A stretch of 64,000 nt of DNA from Myxococcales bacterium (GCA_016717005.1 JADJUF010000037.1:1054001-1118000); one strand, 5' to 3'. Shown: positions 46,449-59,075, counted from the first letter of the stretch. Program-made: numbers and translations. Notes: a model not told the origin generated them from the sequence alone.

Positions 46449-47158
46449 GGGGATGGGCCTTTTGTGGGGATGGAGGAGGGAGGATGGCTCCACCCTAGCG
46501 AGCCCACCAACGGCACACCAGGAAGAGCTCCCCCAGGCGAGATCTCCCAACGCCTCCGTCCGCGGGTGCCGATCGCCCGGGGCTGATGTCGACGCGGACG
46601 CGGACGGCCTTGGGAGATCGTTCAGCCAGAAATCGTGCGACGCGGCCGAGCCCGGCGGGCCGGAGATCCTTCGCACGCCGCTTGCTCGTCTTGATCTCCG
46701 GCCGCCCTCGCGGTCATCTTGCCAACGACGGATCGGGCCGCGTGCTCAGCAAAGCCAGGCGCGAGCCGGACGGGTCGCTCCACGGCGCGCTCGCGCCGTT
46801 GCCTCGATGGTCCGCGCCACCAGGGCGACGACCAGGTCGGCCAGCGCGTCGGCGGACGGTGTGCCACGCGGTAGCACAGCGGGTGGCCGCGACGGTGCGC
46901 GAGCGTTCGCGAGTGAGACAGTAGCGGCGGATCGTCGAAACCGACGGCGGCAAAGCTTGATGCGTTGACCTCCGCCGCCGCCGCTAAATCCAGCGTTATC
47001 CGCGATCTTGCTGACCTCGGCGCGGAGCAGCGGCCTGTCGCCGTGCAAGACCTTGTGGATCGCGATGCTGATAGAAAACGATTCCAACGTGTGCGCCATC
47101 GCGTGCGCCGGGCGGTGTCAGCGGCGTCAGCCGTCGGTCATCGCCGCCGACAGCCGGG
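46449..47158. other. Poorly coding stretch right of the island
   Basis: About 700 bases of mixed composition. The best frame, minus strand 46746-47099 (MAHTLESFSISIAIHKVLHGDRP...), has a plausible first 55 residues and then Arg/Ala-rich text, so it may be a gene fragment. No recognised domain, repeat or RNA. It looks like a scar of past insertions. Confidence 0.35.
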
Positions 47159-47872
47159 TCAGATCTTCTTGAGCAAGTACGCCGCCGCCCGCCGGACCGA
47201 GGCGCTCTTGTGGCTGCGGGCGGCGGGCTTGAGGTAGCGGCGGGCGGGGGCGCCGATGATGGTGCGGAGGAACCAGGAGGCCTTGCCGCGGGTCTTGGGG
47301 CTGGTGAGGGCGTCGATGACGTTGCGGTTGAGGGTGGCGTTGCTGCGGTAGGAGCGGTCGCGCTTGATGGCGGCCTGGTAGTGCTCCATCGAGACGGTCC
47401 ACCAGCGGCGGTCGTGGTACAGATTTCCAAGTAGATACGGGATGGTGGCGCTCTTGGGGTTCTGCTTCCAGAGCGCGCGCAAGCCGGTGAGGGCGGCGTC
47501 GCGCTGGCCGAGCTTGATCTGGGCGAGGGCTTCCTTGACGGTGCGCGCGGGGGTCACCTGGGCGGCGGGCGGAGCGGCGCTGGGCGCGACGCCGGCGTCG
47601 ACGGGCTCGTCGGTGGGGTCGTCGTCGTCCTGGGTCTGGGCGGGCTCGGACTCGGGGTCGGCGGACGGCACGGGCGCGTTGGTGGTCAGCTCGATGTCGT
47701 CGAGGTCGAGCGCCACCTCGGCCGCGGGCGCCGGCGGGCCAGCGGGAAGCGCGGCCTCGCCGACGGGACCGCCGGGGGCCCCAGCGGCGAGCGCGCCAGC
47801 GTCGCCGGTCAGGTCGGCGCTGATCGCGGTCGGGGCGGCGCCACCGTCGGCGTCGGTGACCGCGATGTCCAC
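47159..47872 (-). CDS. Ser/Thr kinase C-terminal part, out of frame with the kinase domain
   Basis: Acidic Ala/Pro/Asp-rich linker (ALDLDDIELTTN, AQTQDDDDPTDEP) followed by a TPR-like C-terminal domain: EALAQIKLGQRDAALTGLRALW, IPYLLGNLYHDRRWW and KASWFLRTIIGAPARRYLKPA. This is the usual C-terminus of one class of myxobacterial kinases. The same frame is open upstream to about 47990 (APPLADAQAFAPDDLDADDE), so it is not a separate gene. One extra C in the CCCC run near 47990 would fuse it to the kinase. GTG 47872 is only the first possible internal start. Confidence 0.7.
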   Translation of the reverse strand: MDIAVTDADGGAAPTAISADLTGDAGALAAGAPGGPVGEAALPAGPPAPAAEVALDLDDIELTTNAPVPSADPESEPAQTQDDDDPTDEPVDAGVAPSAAPPAAQVTPARTVKEALAQIKLGQRDAALTGLRALWKQNPKSATIPYLLGNLYHDRRWWTVSMEHYQAAIKRDRSYRSNATLNRNVIDALTSPKTRGKASWFLRTIIGAPARRYLKPAARSHKSASVRRAAAYLLKKI

Positions 47873-47943
47873 GGCGGCGAGCTCATCGTCGGCGTCGAGG
47901 TCGTCGGGCGCGAACGCCTGGGCGTCGGCGAGCGGCGGCGCGG

Positions 47944-49053
<1,110 letters not shown>

Positions 49054-49314
49054 CAGATGTATCACGCCGCGACCGCGCGTGCCGGCGCGGCGAATGCGCG
49101 CACGCGATGTCGCGGCGCCGATCGCGCGCGCGTGCCAGCGCGGCGAACGACGCGGACAGGATCTCGCGGAGATAGATCGCGCCGATGTCGTCGCGGTGTG
49201 CGACATCGGCGCCCACGACGACCGCGCGCTACCGCATCTGTAGCTCCATACGCTCGAGCGCGCCGGCCGATCGCGCGGGCCGCGGCGCGCGAGGTCGAGT
49301 CCGTCGACCGCGCG

Positions 49315-51349
<2,035 letters not shown>

Positions 51350-51369
51350 GGGCGCAGTCTAGCGCCGAA

Positions 51370-51389
51370 CCTGACAGCGGCCTGTCAGG
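51370..51389. promoter_or_regulatory. Inverted repeat CCTGACAG-CGGC-CTGTCAGG upstream of uvrB
   Basis: Eight-base perfect arms and a four-base spacer, 20 bases before the uvrB GTG and 18 bases after the stop of the preceding gene. The core TGACAG-N4-CTGTCA is identical in arms and spacing to the WYL-regulator site at 31746. It could also fold as a terminator hairpin, but no T-run follows on either strand. Confidence 0.55.
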
Positions 51390-51407
51390 GATCCGCGCGG
51401 CCGGCGA

Positions 51408-51941
51408 TCACCACTGGTAGCCGAGGGCGGCGCCGAAGCCCACCCCGATGCCCTGCGTGGCGCGGTCGCCCTGGGCATCGGTCCGGGTGCCGGTGAAGCC
51501 GCGGAGCTCGACCTGGACGCGCAGGCGCAGGTGCTCGTCGCCGACGTCGCCGGCGAAGTGCGGGACCAGCAGCGCATCGGAGTAGGTGACGTCCTTGACC
51601 GTGGTCTGCTGGAACCCCAGATCGATGCCGGCGGTCGCGCACCGCCCGCCGCTGGGCGAGCAGCTCCGCGCCTGGGTCCCGGCACGGAACTCGACGTGCC
51701 CGAGGTCGTCGGATACGGACAGCGAGCCGAACCGGGCCGCGGCGTGGCCCCACCAGCTGCCGGCGACGTGGACGCCGCCGTCGATCGCGAACCCCACGAA
51801 CGGTGCGGCGTGATCGGTGGTCAGCCCTGGGCCGACCATCAGGTACAGCGACGCGGGCGTCGTCGTCAGATCCGTCGGCGGGCCGGTCGGCGCGGCGCAA
51901 GTGGCGAGCAGCAGGAGCAGACCGGGTCGCGCGGCGGTCAC
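51408..51941 (-). CDS. Outer-membrane-like lipoprotein, second of a paralogous pair
   Basis: 177 residues. Short signal with lipobox LLATC (VTAARPGLLLLLATC). The mature part has barrel-like alternating strands and ends in IGVGFGAALGYQW, an aromatic C-terminus typical of outer-membrane proteins. Structural echoes of the upstream paralogue: GGVHVAGSWWGHAAARFGSL versus RIDGDWWGHGALRLG, and the shared GVGFGA(A/S)LGYQ end. GTG 51941 overlaps the paralogue's stop (GTGA). Function unknown. Confidence 0.7.
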   Translation of the reverse strand: MTAARPGLLLLLATCAAPTGPPTDLTTTPASLYLMVGPGLTTDHAAPFVGFAIDGGVHVAGSWWGHAAARFGSLSVSDDLGHVEFRAGTQARSCSPSGGRCATAGIDLGFQQTTVKDVTYSDALLVPHFAGDVGDEHLRLRVQVELRGFTGTRTDAQGDRATQGIGVGFGAALGYQW

Positions 51942-52507
51942 AGCTGGTACCCCAGCGAGGCGCCGAAGCCCACGCCCGGCTCGAAGCGCGTGGTGTCGCC
52001 CGACGGGGTCGACGCGCTGTGGTAGTAGCCGCGGGCCTCGGCCATGAACCGGGCCCGGAGGTGCGCGCCGCCGAACTCGACGCCGACCCGCGGCGCCACC
52101 AGCGGGCCGCTGTGCGACTCGGTCATGCGGTCGTCGCCCTCCCACGAGCTGGTCACGTAGCCGAGATCGAGGCCGACGACGCCGCACACGACGCGGTCGC
52201 GCGCGCACCGCACGCGATCGACGCCGGCGCGGACCTCGAGATGGTCACCGCTGCCTTCGGCGTCACCGCCGGCGCCCAGCCGCAGCGCCCCGTGGCCCCA
52301 CCAGTCGCCGTCGATGCGGCGGCCGACCTCGAGGCCGACCGTGGCCGCGACAAAGGCGTCGGCCGAGAGCCCGGCGGTCGCGGCGATGGTGACGTCGGCC
52401 GCGGCGGGGGTCGACGGCGTCAGGGCCTCGTCGGCGCGGGCCAGGGACGGCGCGAGGAGTGCGGCGACGAGGAGGATGCGGGCGAGGTGGGACACGCCCG
52501 GTGACAT
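51938..52507 (-). CDS. Outer-membrane beta-barrel-like protein, first of a paralogous pair
   Basis: 189 residues with signal peptide MSPGVSHLARILLVAALLAPSLARA. The mature sequence is rich in Gly/aromatic alternating strands (FVAATVGLEVGRRIDGDWWG, HLEVRAGVDRVRC, ARFMAEARGYYHSA), has two Cys (RCARDRVVC) that may form a disulfide, and ends FGASLGYQL. It overlaps its paralogue by four bases, so the pair is an operon and likely arose by duplication. Divergent from the lipoprotein at 52642. Confidence 0.7.
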   Translation of the reverse strand: MSPGVSHLARILLVAALLAPSLARADEALTPSTPAAADVTIAATAGLSADAFVAATVGLEVGRRIDGDWWGHGALRLGAGGDAEGSGDHLEVRAGVDRVRCARDRVVCGVVGLDLGYVTSSWEGDDRMTESHSGPLVAPRVGVEFGGAHLRARFMAEARGYYHSASTPSGDTTRFEPGVGFGASLGYQL

Positions 52508-52641
52508 TGCGAGGCCCGTGCCAGTGGCCGGACCGCGGAGATCCGTGGCGTTGCGTCGGTCGGGCGGTGGCGGTTCACCAGCCGCCGGGCGCGCTGCGGG
52601 GAGGTCCGGACAGCCGTCGGTGACACGCGTACAGTCGCGGG

Positions 52642-53556
52642 ATGTCCCGAGGGATCTCGATGGCCCTGGTCGCGGGCCTGGTCGCGTGCGCGACCCCGCC
52701 GACCACCGATCCTGCCGATCGCGCCAGCGGCGGCGCGCGCGCGATCGTCAGCGCGTCGACCTGGGCGGCGCTGGCCGCCGACCCGACCATCGCGGCGGTG
52801 GCCGATGATGTCGCGCTGCGCTGCGAGCCGGTGGACGTCGGCACCGACGCGGCGGCCCCGCGCTGCGACGCGGTGGTGATCGCGCCCGACGGCGCGCGCG
52901 CGCCGCTCGGCCGCACCGATCTGCTGGCGGCGCTGCGCCTCGACGCCCGGCGGCTGGTGCTGCTGACGAGCGCGGGCGAGCTGCGGGTGCGCTCGGACGA
53001 CGGCGAGCAGGTGATCGCGCGCGATGTGCGCGACCCGCGGGTGGCCAGCGATCGCCGGGTGCTGGCGTTCACGCAGTACGTGCCCGGCGGCGGCCCGGGC
53101 GCTGCGCCGGGCACGCTGGTCGCGCTCGATCTGGATCGTGGCGCCCGCTGGCTGGTCACCGACGATCCGCTGGCGTCGTCGCCGTTCCCGGTGCCGGGCG
53201 GCGAGCAGGTGCTGTACGTGTCGGCGCGCACCGGGCTCGCGGCGCTCTACCTCGCGACGCCGGGGCAGCCGCCGCGGCAGCTCACCAACGTCGGGCACCG
53301 CACCGTCGACGCCGGGTTCGTGCCGGTGCCGGGCCGCGAGCTGGCGTGGCTCGACGGGCGCCGCGCGATCTTCACCGCGACCTACGGCGGCGTCGCGCGG
53401 CTGTGGGCGCTCGATCTCGAGCTGGGCGCGGCGATCGATCTGGGGCCGGGGCGGCGGCCGCGCGCGACCGCGGGCGGCGTCGAGGTGATCGTCGACGGCG
53501 CGGTCCGGACGCTGACCGCGACCGAGGTGATCGCGGCGCTGGAGGTGACGCCGTGA
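52642..53556 (+). CDS. Beta-propeller-like lipoprotein
   Basis: 304 residues. Signal with lipobox LVAC (MSRGISMALVAGLVAC). The mature protein shows repeated strand-turn units reminiscent of TolB/PD40 blades (ARDVRDPRVASDRRVLAFTQ, SSPFPVPGGEQVLYVSART, ARLWALDLELGAAIDLG). The catalytic potential seems nil; a scaffold or binding role is likely. The stop overlaps the GTG of the M23 peptidase gene, implying co-translation, so the two may act together at the envelope. Confidence 0.7.
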   Translation: MSRGISMALVAGLVACATPPTTDPADRASGGARAIVSASTWAALAADPTIAAVADDVALRCEPVDVGTDAAAPRCDAVVIAPDGARAPLGRTDLLAALRLDARRLVLLTSAGELRVRSDDGEQVIARDVRDPRVASDRRVLAFTQYVPGGGPGAAPGTLVALDLDRGARWLVTDDPLASSPFPVPGGEQVLYVSARTGLAALYLATPGQPPRQLTNVGHRTVDAGFVPVPGRELAWLDGRRAIFTATYGGVARLWALDLELGAAIDLGPGRRPRATAGGVEVIVDGAVRTLTATEVIAALEVTP

Positions 53557-53650
53557 CCGGCGTGGCGGGCGTGACGGGCGTGGCGCGCATGACGGGCGCG
53601 ACCGGCGTGGCGGGCGTGGCGCGCATGGCGCGCGTGACGGCTGAGCCGTG
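53553..53650 (+). repeat. Short tandem repeats expanding the 5' end of the M23 gene
   Basis: GTGAC(C/G)GGCGTGGCG-like 12-18-base words are repeated about six times, encoding VTGVAGVTGVARMTG-type text with several in-frame GTG/ATG codons before the true signal peptide. It resembles the start/stop junction expansion at 14774. Confidence 0.7.
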
Positions 53651-54920
53651 CGTGACGCGTATGACCCGCCTGACCCGCGTGGCGCGCGTGGCGATCGTCG
53701 CCGTGCTCGCGACCACGGCCACCGCCGCGGCCGGGCCGTACCGCTGGCCGACGGTGCCGGCCGGGGTCAACGCCCACCTCGATCACGGCAACCTGACCGA
53801 CTACCAGTGCGGCAACAACACGTACAGCGGCCACCGCGGCACCGACATCGGCGTCGGCCGCAACACCGCCGTGGTCGCGGCCGCCGACGGCTGGGTCAAG
53901 CAGCGCACCGACGGCTTCGGCGACGGCTTCATCGGCTCGACCGACGGCGGCGGCTTCGGCAACATGGTCGCGCTGTTCCACGGCGCCGGCGAGGAGACGA
54001 TCTACGGCCACATGACCGCGGGCACCGGCATCCCGGCGCTGGGCGCGACGATCGCGTGCGCGGGGCCGCTCGGCCGCTCGGGCACGTCCGGCAACTCGAG
54101 CGGGCCGCACCTGCACTTCGAGACCCGGATCGGCGTCAGCGAGACCGGCTCGTACTACTCGGGCCAGGCCGAGGACCCGTACGCGGGCGCGTGCAGCGTC
54201 GCGGTCAGCGCCTGGACCAACCAGAACGGCGGCGCGCCGACCGCGACCTGCGCCAGCGGCTCGACGCTCACCGACGACGCGGCCTTCGTCGCCGACGTGA
54301 CCGTCCCCGACGGCACCGAGGTGGTCGCGGGCGTGCCGTTCATCAAGACCTGGCGGCTGCGCAACACCGGCACCTCGACCTGGGGCGCCGGCTACGCGCT
54401 CGTGCACCTCGACGGTCCGGCCCTCGACGCGACCGCGATCCCGGCGGCGGCGGCGCCCGGCGCCGAGGTCGACCTGACCGCGACCCTGACCGCGACCGGC
54501 GCGGGCCTGCAGCGCTCGCGCTGGCGCATGACCCACGACGGCGCCGGCTTCGGCGAGATCGTCTGGGTCGAGGTGACCGTGGTCGCGCAGCCGAGCGTCG
54601 ACGTCGACGGCGACGGGGTCGGCCCAAGCCAGGACTGCGACGACAACGACCCGGCGACCCACCCCGGCGCGATCGAGGACTGCGACGGGATCGATCGCGA
54701 CTGCGACGGCGCCAGCGACGACGGCCTGGTGCGCGTGTGCTGCGACACGGGGATGCAGACCTGCGCTGCGGGCACCTGGGGCGCGTGCTCGCTGACCTGC
54801 GACGCGCCCGGCGACGAGTCGGGCGGCTGCTCGACCGGCGGCGGCGCGCCCGGCGTGCTGGTGCTGGCCGGCCTGGCGTTCGCGGCGCTGGTGACCCGGC
54901 GGCGCGCCGACCGCCGCTGA
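53553..54920 (+). CDS. M23 family peptidase with MopE-like motifs and MYXO-CTERM-like tail
   Basis: Up to 455 residues. The M23 (lysostaphin-type) zinc endopeptidase domain carries HRGTDIGV (His and Asp ligands), ETIYGHM and GPHLHFE (HxH). A beta-sandwich of the NBR1/CARDB kind follows (GVPFIKTWRLRNTGTSTWG), then Asp-rich calcium/MopE motifs (DCDDNDPATHPGA, DCDGIDRDCDG), and an end SGGCSTGGGAPGVLVLAGLA plus RRRADRR that fits the MYXO-CTERM sorting signal. GTG 53553 overlaps the previous stop, but the first ~35 codons are GTGACGGGCGTGG-type repeats. The signal peptide proper begins at ATG 53661 or nearby (MTRLTRVARVAIVAVLA). Likely a surface-attached peptidoglycan hydrolase. Confidence 0.85.
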   Translation: MTGVAGVTGVARMTGATGVAGVARMARVTAEPCVTRMTRLTRVARVAIVAVLATTATAAAGPYRWPTVPAGVNAHLDHGNLTDYQCGNNTYSGHRGTDIGVGRNTAVVAAADGWVKQRTDGFGDGFIGSTDGGGFGNMVALFHGAGEETIYGHMTAGTGIPALGATIACAGPLGRSGTSGNSSGPHLHFETRIGVSETGSYYSGQAEDPYAGACSVAVSAWTNQNGGAPTATCASGSTLTDDAAFVADVTVPDGTEVVAGVPFIKTWRLRNTGTSTWGAGYALVHLDGPALDATAIPAAAAPGAEVDLTATLTATGAGLQRSRWRMTHDGAGFGEIVWVEVTVVAQPSVDVDGDGVGPSQDCDDNDPATHPGAIEDCDGIDRDCDGASDDGLVRVCCDTGMQTCAAGTWGACSLTCDAPGDESGGCSTGGGAPGVLVLAGLAFAALVTRRRADRR

Positions 54921-54970
54921 CGCTCACCGCGGCGCGCACTGGCGCGCACTAGCGCTACCATCCCGCGACG

Positions 54971-55669
<699 letters not shown>

Positions 55670-55763
55670 CCCGGGAATTCACGGTCGCCGTGCTACGGTA
55701 CTCCGCTCGCGGGCCTTGAATTTTGCACCTGGGCCCCCGTCTCACTCCGCAGAGGTATCTCCA

Positions 55764-56075
55764 ATGGTCAAGCTCGCGCTCGCCGCTCTCACCGCCACCA
55801 TCGTCGCCACGCTCTCGATCGTCGCCGTCACCGGCGCCAGCACGGCCGACGCTGCGGCGCCGTGCAAGACCAAGAAGTTCGAGACCAAGTTCCTCGAGGA
55901 CGCCTGCAAGGCCGGCGGCCAGAAGGCGGCGAAGGACGTGATGAAGAAGGAGATGAAGAACTGGAAGAAGAAGGACTCCAGCATCACCTGCGCGAGCTGT
56001 CACTCGAAGGTCGGCGGCGACTACCCGAAGAAGAAGGACGCGCTCGAGAAGCTGCAGAAGTTCGGCGTGAAGTGA
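55764..56075 (+). CDS. Small secreted c-type cytochrome-like protein (CxxCH)
   Basis: 103 residues. Signal peptide MVKLALAALTATIVATLSIVAVTGASTADAAA. The mature ~70 residues are very Lys-rich with one heme-attachment motif CASCH (Cys76, Cys79, His80) near the C-terminus and a Met-containing KKEMKNWKK helix before it that could provide the sixth ligand. Two further Cys (34 and 48) may pair. ATG 55764 follows an AGAGG ribosome-binding site. Likely a periplasmic electron-transfer protein; partner unknown. Confidence 0.75.
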   Translation: MVKLALAALTATIVATLSIVAVTGASTADAAAPCKTKKFETKFLEDACKAGGQKAAKDVMKKEMKNWKKKDSSITCASCHSKVGGDYPKKKDALEKLQKFGVK

Positions 56076-56189
56076 TCGCGGGCTGAGCTCGAAGGCCGCG
56101 TTCGGCCGCGCTCACCAGGTCGCGGGAGCATCGTTCGGCGGCCAGTTCGCGGGCTCACCGTTCGGCGGCCGCGCTCACCAGGTCGCCGC

Positions 56190-56386
56190 GCTCACCGGGT
56201 CGCGGGCTGACCGTTCGGCGTCTGGGCTCACCGGGTCGCGGGCTGACCGTTCGGCGTCTGGGCTCACCGGGTCGCGGGCTGACCGTTCGGCGTCTGGGCT
56301 CACCGGGTCGCGGGCTGACCGTTCGGCGTCTGGGCTCACCGGGTCGCGGGCTGACCGTTCGGCGTCTGGGCTCACCGGGTCGCGGC
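56190..56386 (-). repeat. Five 36-bp tandem repeats downstream of a gene stop
   Basis: Unit GCTCACCGGGTCGCGGGCTG plus ACCGTTCGGCGTCTGG, 36 bp, at 56190, 56226, 56262, 56298 and 56334 with a partial sixth. The leftmost flank (56100-56189) holds more diverged pieces. On the minus strand the array could encode repeats of VSPDAERSARDP, but it lies after the stop at 56392-56394. The GGTGAGC word matches the gene's last bases. Confidence 0.9.
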
Positions 56387-56391
56387 CGCGC

Positions 56392-57279
56392 TCACCAGGC
56401 CACGGGCGCGCCGGTGCGGCACGCCTCGGCCAGCTTGAGCCACCAGGGCTCGGCGTGGCCGCCGCTGTAGCTGGTGAACGCCTCGAGCTGCGCGCCGTGG
56501 ACGCGCTCGCAGCGCTCGAGCGCGGCGATGCGCTCGGGCGCCCGTTCGCCCGGGGTCCGCGCGATCACGTCGGCGAGCACGCCGACGTCGGTGACCCGCT
56601 CGAAGTCCTGGGCCGCGAGCACGGTCAGCGCCGGCGTCCGCGGCGGCAGGCCGCCGGCGGCGACGAGGTCGCGCCAGGCCTGGCCGTGCTGGCGCGCCAG
56701 GATCATCGCGACCATCCGCCCGGTGCCGTCGGTGCCGCGTGCGGCCACCAGCGCCGCGGTCTGATCGGCGGTGAGCGCGGCGATCAGCTCGGGGTGATTG
56801 ACCAGGTGCCAGGCGGCGTCGCGCCGGAGCGCGCGCTCGGGGCTGGCGATCGCGGCCACCAGCAGGCCGGCCCGATCGACGTCGCTCTGGGGCTGGGCCC
56901 AGGCGGTCAGGGTGGCCACCAGCGCCGGGCTCGGCTTCTCGATGTAGCCCTCGAACGAGCCAGCCGGCCAGCGATCCTTGGCGATGAACACCAGCGCGGT
57001 GCGGCCGCTGCGGAACCCGGTCGAGCACGAGGAGTTGGTCTCGCGTGCGGTGATGGTGCCGCGGCGCGCGCCCTTGAGGCCCTGCTTGACCCGCAGCGCC
57101 ACGCGCCCGGCGTAGCGCCGACCCGGCACGGCCCCGACCTTCACGACCGCGACGTCGACGGCGCCGTCGAACAGCTCGAAGATCGACTCGTGGCGCTTGG
57201 AGCAGGCGGCCGCGGGGCGCGGCGCGGCGGCGACGGCGAGCCCGAGGCAGGCCACGGCCAGGAGCGAGCGGAGCTGCAT
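56392..57279 (-). CDS. Secreted protein with N-terminal NTR/TIMP-like region and helical C-terminus
   Basis: 295 residues. Signal peptide MQLRSLLAVACLGLAVAAAPRPAAA followed directly by a Cys (ACSKRHES). The next ~85 residues form strands like an OB/NTR (TIMP-like) domain (VDVAVVKVGAVPGRRYAGR, VKQGLKGARRGTITARE, SCSTGFRSGRTALVFIAKD). The rest is Ala/Leu-rich helices that may be HEAT-like (ALRRDAAWHLVNHPELIAALT). Function unknown. Cys spacing suggests disulfides. The 3' end is followed by the 36-bp repeat array. Confidence 0.7.
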   Translation of the reverse strand: MQLRSLLAVACLGLAVAAAPRPAAACSKRHESIFELFDGAVDVAVVKVGAVPGRRYAGRVALRVKQGLKGARRGTITARETNSSCSTGFRSGRTALVFIAKDRWPAGSFEGYIEKPSPALVATLTAWAQPQSDVDRAGLLVAAIASPERALRRDAAWHLVNHPELIAALTADQTAALVAARGTDGTGRMVAMILARQHGQAWRDLVAAGGLPPRTPALTVLAAQDFERVTDVGVLADVIARTPGERAPERIAALERCERVHGAQLEAFTSYSGGHAEPWWLKLAEACRTGAPVAW

Positions 57280-57435
57280 GGTGCTAGCGACGCATCGCGC
57301 CCCACGTCGATCTATCCGCGCGGGCGGCCGCCGGGGGCGCGGGCCGCGTCGATCTGTCCGCGCGGGCGGTCGCGATCGCCGGAGTCGCGGCGGCCTCCTC
57401 GAGCAGGCTCGCCGGGTCGATCTACCGCCGCGCCG
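57280..57435. repeat. Intergenic region with a copy of the cpoB 3' region
   Basis: GCGGCGGCCTCCTCGAGCAGGCTCG at about 57388-57412 is a diverged copy of GTGGCGGCCTTCTTGAGCAGGCTCG inside cpoB (about 57493-57517). A further internal direct repeat GTCGATCT(A/G)TCCGCGCGGGCGG is seen at 57307 and 57348. No gene. Confidence 0.6.
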
Positions 57436-58281
57436 TCACGACGTGCACTTGGACTTGGTCTTGGCCGAGGCCTTGAGGTCCTTGTCCATCGTGGCGGCCT
57501 TCTTGAGCAGGCTCGACGACGCGTACTTCTGCTTCATCAGCGACAGGTACGCGCGCGCCTCGGAGCAGTTCTTCAACTTGGTGGCGGCCTCGGCGGCCCG
57601 GAACAGCGCGTCGTCGGCGAGGTCGCTGGTGGCGAACTTGTCGTAGACCTTCTGGAACTCCCGGATGGCCGAGTCCCAGTCCTGCTGCTGGAAGTACGAC
57701 TCGCCGCGGAAGTACTGAGCGTCGTCGGCGCGGGCGTGGCTGGGGAAGCCGACGGCCAGCTTCTTGTAAGCGTCGCGGGCGTCGTCCCACTTGCTGGCCT
57801 TGAACGCCTCGGTGCCCTGGGTCCACAGGTCGTCGGGGTTCATGCCGGCGACCGCGGTGGTGGTGCCGCCCGCGACGACGGCGCCACCGCGGCCGCCCTC
57901 GAGCGCGGCGAGCCGAGCCTCGAGCACGCCGAGGCGCTCGTCGTTGGAGGTCTTGTAGCGCTCCACCTGGGCCGCGAGGTCATCCATCATGTTCTTCGCG
58001 GCGGAGACCAGGCCGGTCGACACGCGGATGTCGTTGCGCAGCGCGTCGACGTCGGCGCCGAGATCGGCGCTGTTGCGCTTGAGCACCTTGGTGGCCTCGT
58101 CGAGCACCTTCTGGAGCTCGCCGACCTGGGTGTCGATCTCGCCCTCCTTGGTGGTCAGGCGGACGTCGAGGTCCTTGACGTCGGTGCGCAGCGACGCGCC
58201 CTCGCTCTTGGTCGTGACCCAGAAGCAGCCGGAGGCGCCGAGGGTGGCGGCCAGCACGGCGGCGATCGAGATGGACTTCAT
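57436..58281 (-). CDS. cpoB: CpoB/YbgF-like Tol-Pal accessory lipoprotein
   Basis: 281 residues. Lipobox GASGC (Cys19). Residues ~30-120 are a coiled coil (LRTDVKDLDVRLTTKEGEID, VDALRNDIRVSTGLV), the N-terminal trimerisation region of YbgF/CpoB. Residues ~150-270 hold TPR units of the family (WTQGTEAFKASKWDDARDAY, AQYFRGESYFQQQDWDSAI, ALFRAAEAATKLKNC). CpoB coordinates peptidoglycan synthesis with outer-membrane constriction. ATG 58281 follows a GGAGGAGG ribosome-binding site. It lies directly downstream of a Pal-like gene, the usual order. Confidence 0.85.
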   Translation of the reverse strand: MKSISIAAVLAATLGASGCFWVTTKSEGASLRTDVKDLDVRLTTKEGEIDTQVGELQKVLDEATKVLKRNSADLGADVDALRNDIRVSTGLVSAAKNMMDDLAAQVERYKTSNDERLGVLEARLAALEGGRGGAVVAGGTTTAVAGMNPDDLWTQGTEAFKASKWDDARDAYKKLAVGFPSHARADDAQYFRGESYFQQQDWDSAIREFQKVYDKFATSDLADDALFRAAEAATKLKNCSEARAYLSLMKQKYASSSLLKKAATMDKDLKASAKTKSKCTS

Positions 58282-58304
58282 GATCGGGAACCTCCTCCTC
58301 GGCG

Positions 58305-59075
58305 TCAGCGCCACTGGAACTCGACGCGGCGATCCTTGTCCTCGCCTTGGCCGGTGGGCTCGGTCTCGCCCTTGGGCACCACCTGCATCTTGGCGGGATC
58401 GACGCCCAGGCGCGCCAGGTAGTCGGCGACGGTCTGGGCCCGGCGCTCGGACAGGGCGATGTTGTACTCGTCGGTGCCCGAGCCGTCGGTGTGGCCCATC
58501 ACGTAGACGGCGCGCGCGGCGCTCTTGTTCATGCACGCGCTGTTGGCGTCGAGCCGGTCGCGCTCGCTCGGGGCGATCGACGAGTCGTCGTAGCCGAAGT
58601 AGATGGTGGCCAGGGTGCAGGCGTTGTCGCCGCCGCCGCCCAGCCAGGGCTTCTGACAGTAGCCGTCGACGCAGTCCTCGTCGTCGGCGCACTGCTCGTC
58701 GGTCGTGCACGCGGTCGGCCGCTGGCACGCGCCCGCCATGCACTTGCCGCCGGGGCCGCACTCGTTGTCCTTGGCGCAGGCGCGGCAGGTGCCGGCCTGG
58801 CACACCTTGCCGTCGGGGCAGTCGGTGTCCTTGGCGCACTCGGGCTTGGCGACGCACGCGCCCGAGTCGCAGCGCTGGCCGTCGCCGCAGTCGTCGTCGA
58901 CCGCGCAGGCGACGCACTGCTTGTTGACGCACACCAGGCCGTTCTTGCAGTCCTCGGTGCTGTCGCACGTCGGGTTCTTGGGCTTCTTCTTGCCGCACGC
59001 GGCGACGCCAGCGACGATCAGGAACGACACGGCCAGGACGGCCAACGTAAACCGAGCTCCACCGACGAGGCGCAT
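58305..59075 (-). CDS. Pal-like OmpA-family lipoprotein with Cys-rich repeats
   Basis: 256 residues. Lipobox VAAC (Cys27). Residues ~35-145 are four or five Cys-rich units of the form C-x5-C-x3-LVC-x4-C (for example CDSTEDCKNGLVCVNKQC, CAKDTDCPDGKVCQAGTC), Dickkopf-like. The C-terminal ~110 residues are an OmpA/Pal peptidoglycan-binding domain (TIYFGYDDSSIAPSERDRL, GHTDGSGTDEYNIALSERR, KGETEP, RRVEFQWR). The Cys-rich insert between lipid anchor and OmpA domain is not present in classical Pal. It is followed by cpoB 23 bases later, so probably the organism's Pal. Confidence 0.85.
   Translation of the reverse strand: MRLVGGARFTLAVLAVSFLIVAGVAACGKKKPKNPTCDSTEDCKNGLVCVNKQCVACAVDDDCGDGQRCDSGACVAKPECAKDTDCPDGKVCQAGTCRACAKDNECGPGGKCMAGACQRPTACTTDEQCADDEDCVDGYCQKPWLGGGGDNACTLATIYFGYDDSSIAPSERDRLDANSACMNKSAARAVYVMGHTDGSGTDEYNIALSERRAQTVADYLARLGVDPAKMQVVPKGETEPTGQGEDKDRRVEFQWR

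Noticed and set aside
51370..51389. Rho-independent terminator for the gene ending at 51408
   Set aside because: The stem is good but no T-run follows on either strand, and the core matches the WYL-regulator site, so an operator was preferred.
53553..53650. Repeat-coded N-terminus as the true start of the M23 peptidase
   Set aside because: The text VTGVAGVTGVARM has no signal-peptide properties. A proper signal peptide begins about 36 codons later, though the upstream start cannot be excluded.
56190..56386. 36-bp direct repeats as a CRISPR array
   Set aside because: The units are contiguous, without unique spacers, and no cas genes are near. They are tandem repeats of gene-end sequence.
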